From: CAZVWH01 sp964631175
GTDB taxonomy: Bacteria > Planctomycetota > Phycisphaerae > Sedimentisphaerales > Anaerobacaceae
Direction: 5' to 3'
Assembly (NCBI GenBank): GCA_964631175.1
Contig: CAZVWH010000140.1
Location: 1-5,951 of the forward strand
DNA: 5,951 bases
Shown: in pieces, positions 5,708 to 5,951 of the stretch
Layout of the letters: each line of letters starts with the position of its first letter
Position numbering within the stretch: the first letter of the stretch is position 1
Position numbers and translations under genes: made by a program
The notes under the pieces: generated by a model
Told to the model about the DNA's origin: nothing
Databases searched by the model: none
What the model saw: the letters and a program-made list of their open reading frames with translations, nothing else

Positions 5708-5863
5708 ATACCAATTGTGAATAATTAATGCGCTTATTCGTGTCATTTCGAGCAAGCCGCAGGTGAGTCGAGAAATCCGTTTGAACAGATTTCTCCGCTA
5801 CGGGCCACTTTGTGGCCCTTCGGTCGAAATGACATAAGCGCAAATTTTAATCACAATTGGTAT
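5708..5863. repeat. MITE-like palindromic element with 30-bp inverted ends
   Basis: The left end (5708-5737, beginning ataccaattgtga) and right end (5834-5863, ending tcacaattggtat) are inverted copies matching at 25 of 30 positions; the outer 13 and the inner 8 are perfect. The interior is taken up by a second palindromic repeat (5741-5834). No transposase is encoded. This fills most of the 296 bp after the channel gene; bases 5656-5707 show nothing recognisable. Confidence 0.8.
5741..5834. repeat. Palindromic dispersed repeat, copy B, nested in the MITE-like element
   Basis: The ends tgtcatttcga (5741-5751) and tcgaaatgaca (5824-5834) are perfect 11-bp inverted repeats. Inside are agaaatc/gatttct (5771-5777 and 5788-5794) and the 7-bp stem gggccac-ttt-gtggccc (5802-5818). 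Layout, orientation and the trailing ttcggtcgaaatgac match copy A at 4517-4612, but the stem sequence differs. Confidence 0.87.
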
Positions 5864-5865
5864 AA

Positions 5866-5936
5866 GTCATTGCGAGCGAAGCAATCCGGCAGTACTGTCG
5901 GATTGCCACGGCCTACTTCGTAAGCCTCGCAATGAC
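5866..5936. repeat. Palindromic repeat with gtcattgcgag ends
   Basis: Perfect 11-bp inverted ends, gtcattgcgag (5866-5876) and ctcgcaatgac (5926-5936), enclose a near-perfect 26-bp palindrome (5881-5906) with arms gcaatccg and cggattgc. The ends resemble those of copies A and B (gtcatt-N-cgag), so it may be a related subfamily. It starts two bases after the preceding element ends. Confidence 0.85.
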
Positions 5937-5951
5937 AATTTAACCAATCAC

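Overview
The window carries a bacterial cell-elongation (rod-shape) cluster on the + strand: the C-terminal half of mreB (cut by the window's left edge), mreC, mreD and mrdA (PBP2). After it, on the same strand, comes an unrelated gene for a pentapeptide-repeat protein fused to a two-helix potassium-channel module. Base composition is moderate and leans AT. The MreB C-terminus, the long insert-bearing PBP2 and the density of small dispersed repeats suggest an uncultured planctomycete-type genome (Phycisphaerae/Sedimentisphaerales-like). That placement is inference and only moderately certain.

Layout: mreB 1-537 (partial); a 7-bp-unit repeat fills the gap up to the mreC ATG at 615; mreC 615-1406; a 297-bp gap with an AT-rich inverted repeat that itself carries a GC-rich 25-bp insertion; mreD 1704-2201, which has a clear Shine-Dalgarno; an 86-bp gap holding another inverted repeat that stops two bases before mrdA; mrdA 2288-4483, whose transpeptidase half contains four in-frame tracts of repeat-derived sequence; a 182-bp gap with a palindromic repeat; the channel gene 4666-5655; and a 296-bp tail with three palindromic elements, one nested in another.

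MreB filaments, MreC and MreD form the membrane scaffold that positions and activates PBP2, which cross-links new peptidoglycan during elongation. rodA, the usual glycosyltransferase partner, does not follow mrdA here. The channel gene has no evident functional link to the cluster and is bracketed by two same-orientation copies of one repeat family.

The main point of interest is the repeat ecology. All five non-coding stretches contain short dispersed repeats, in most cases of different families. Two families recur inside the mrdA coding sequence without breaking its frame. The 7-bp unit is stop-free in all six frames. Two copies of one palindrome keep a 7-bp stem with a 3-nt loop in the same place although the stem sequences differ. 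No CRISPR array, RNA gene, transposase, phage gene or defence system was seen.
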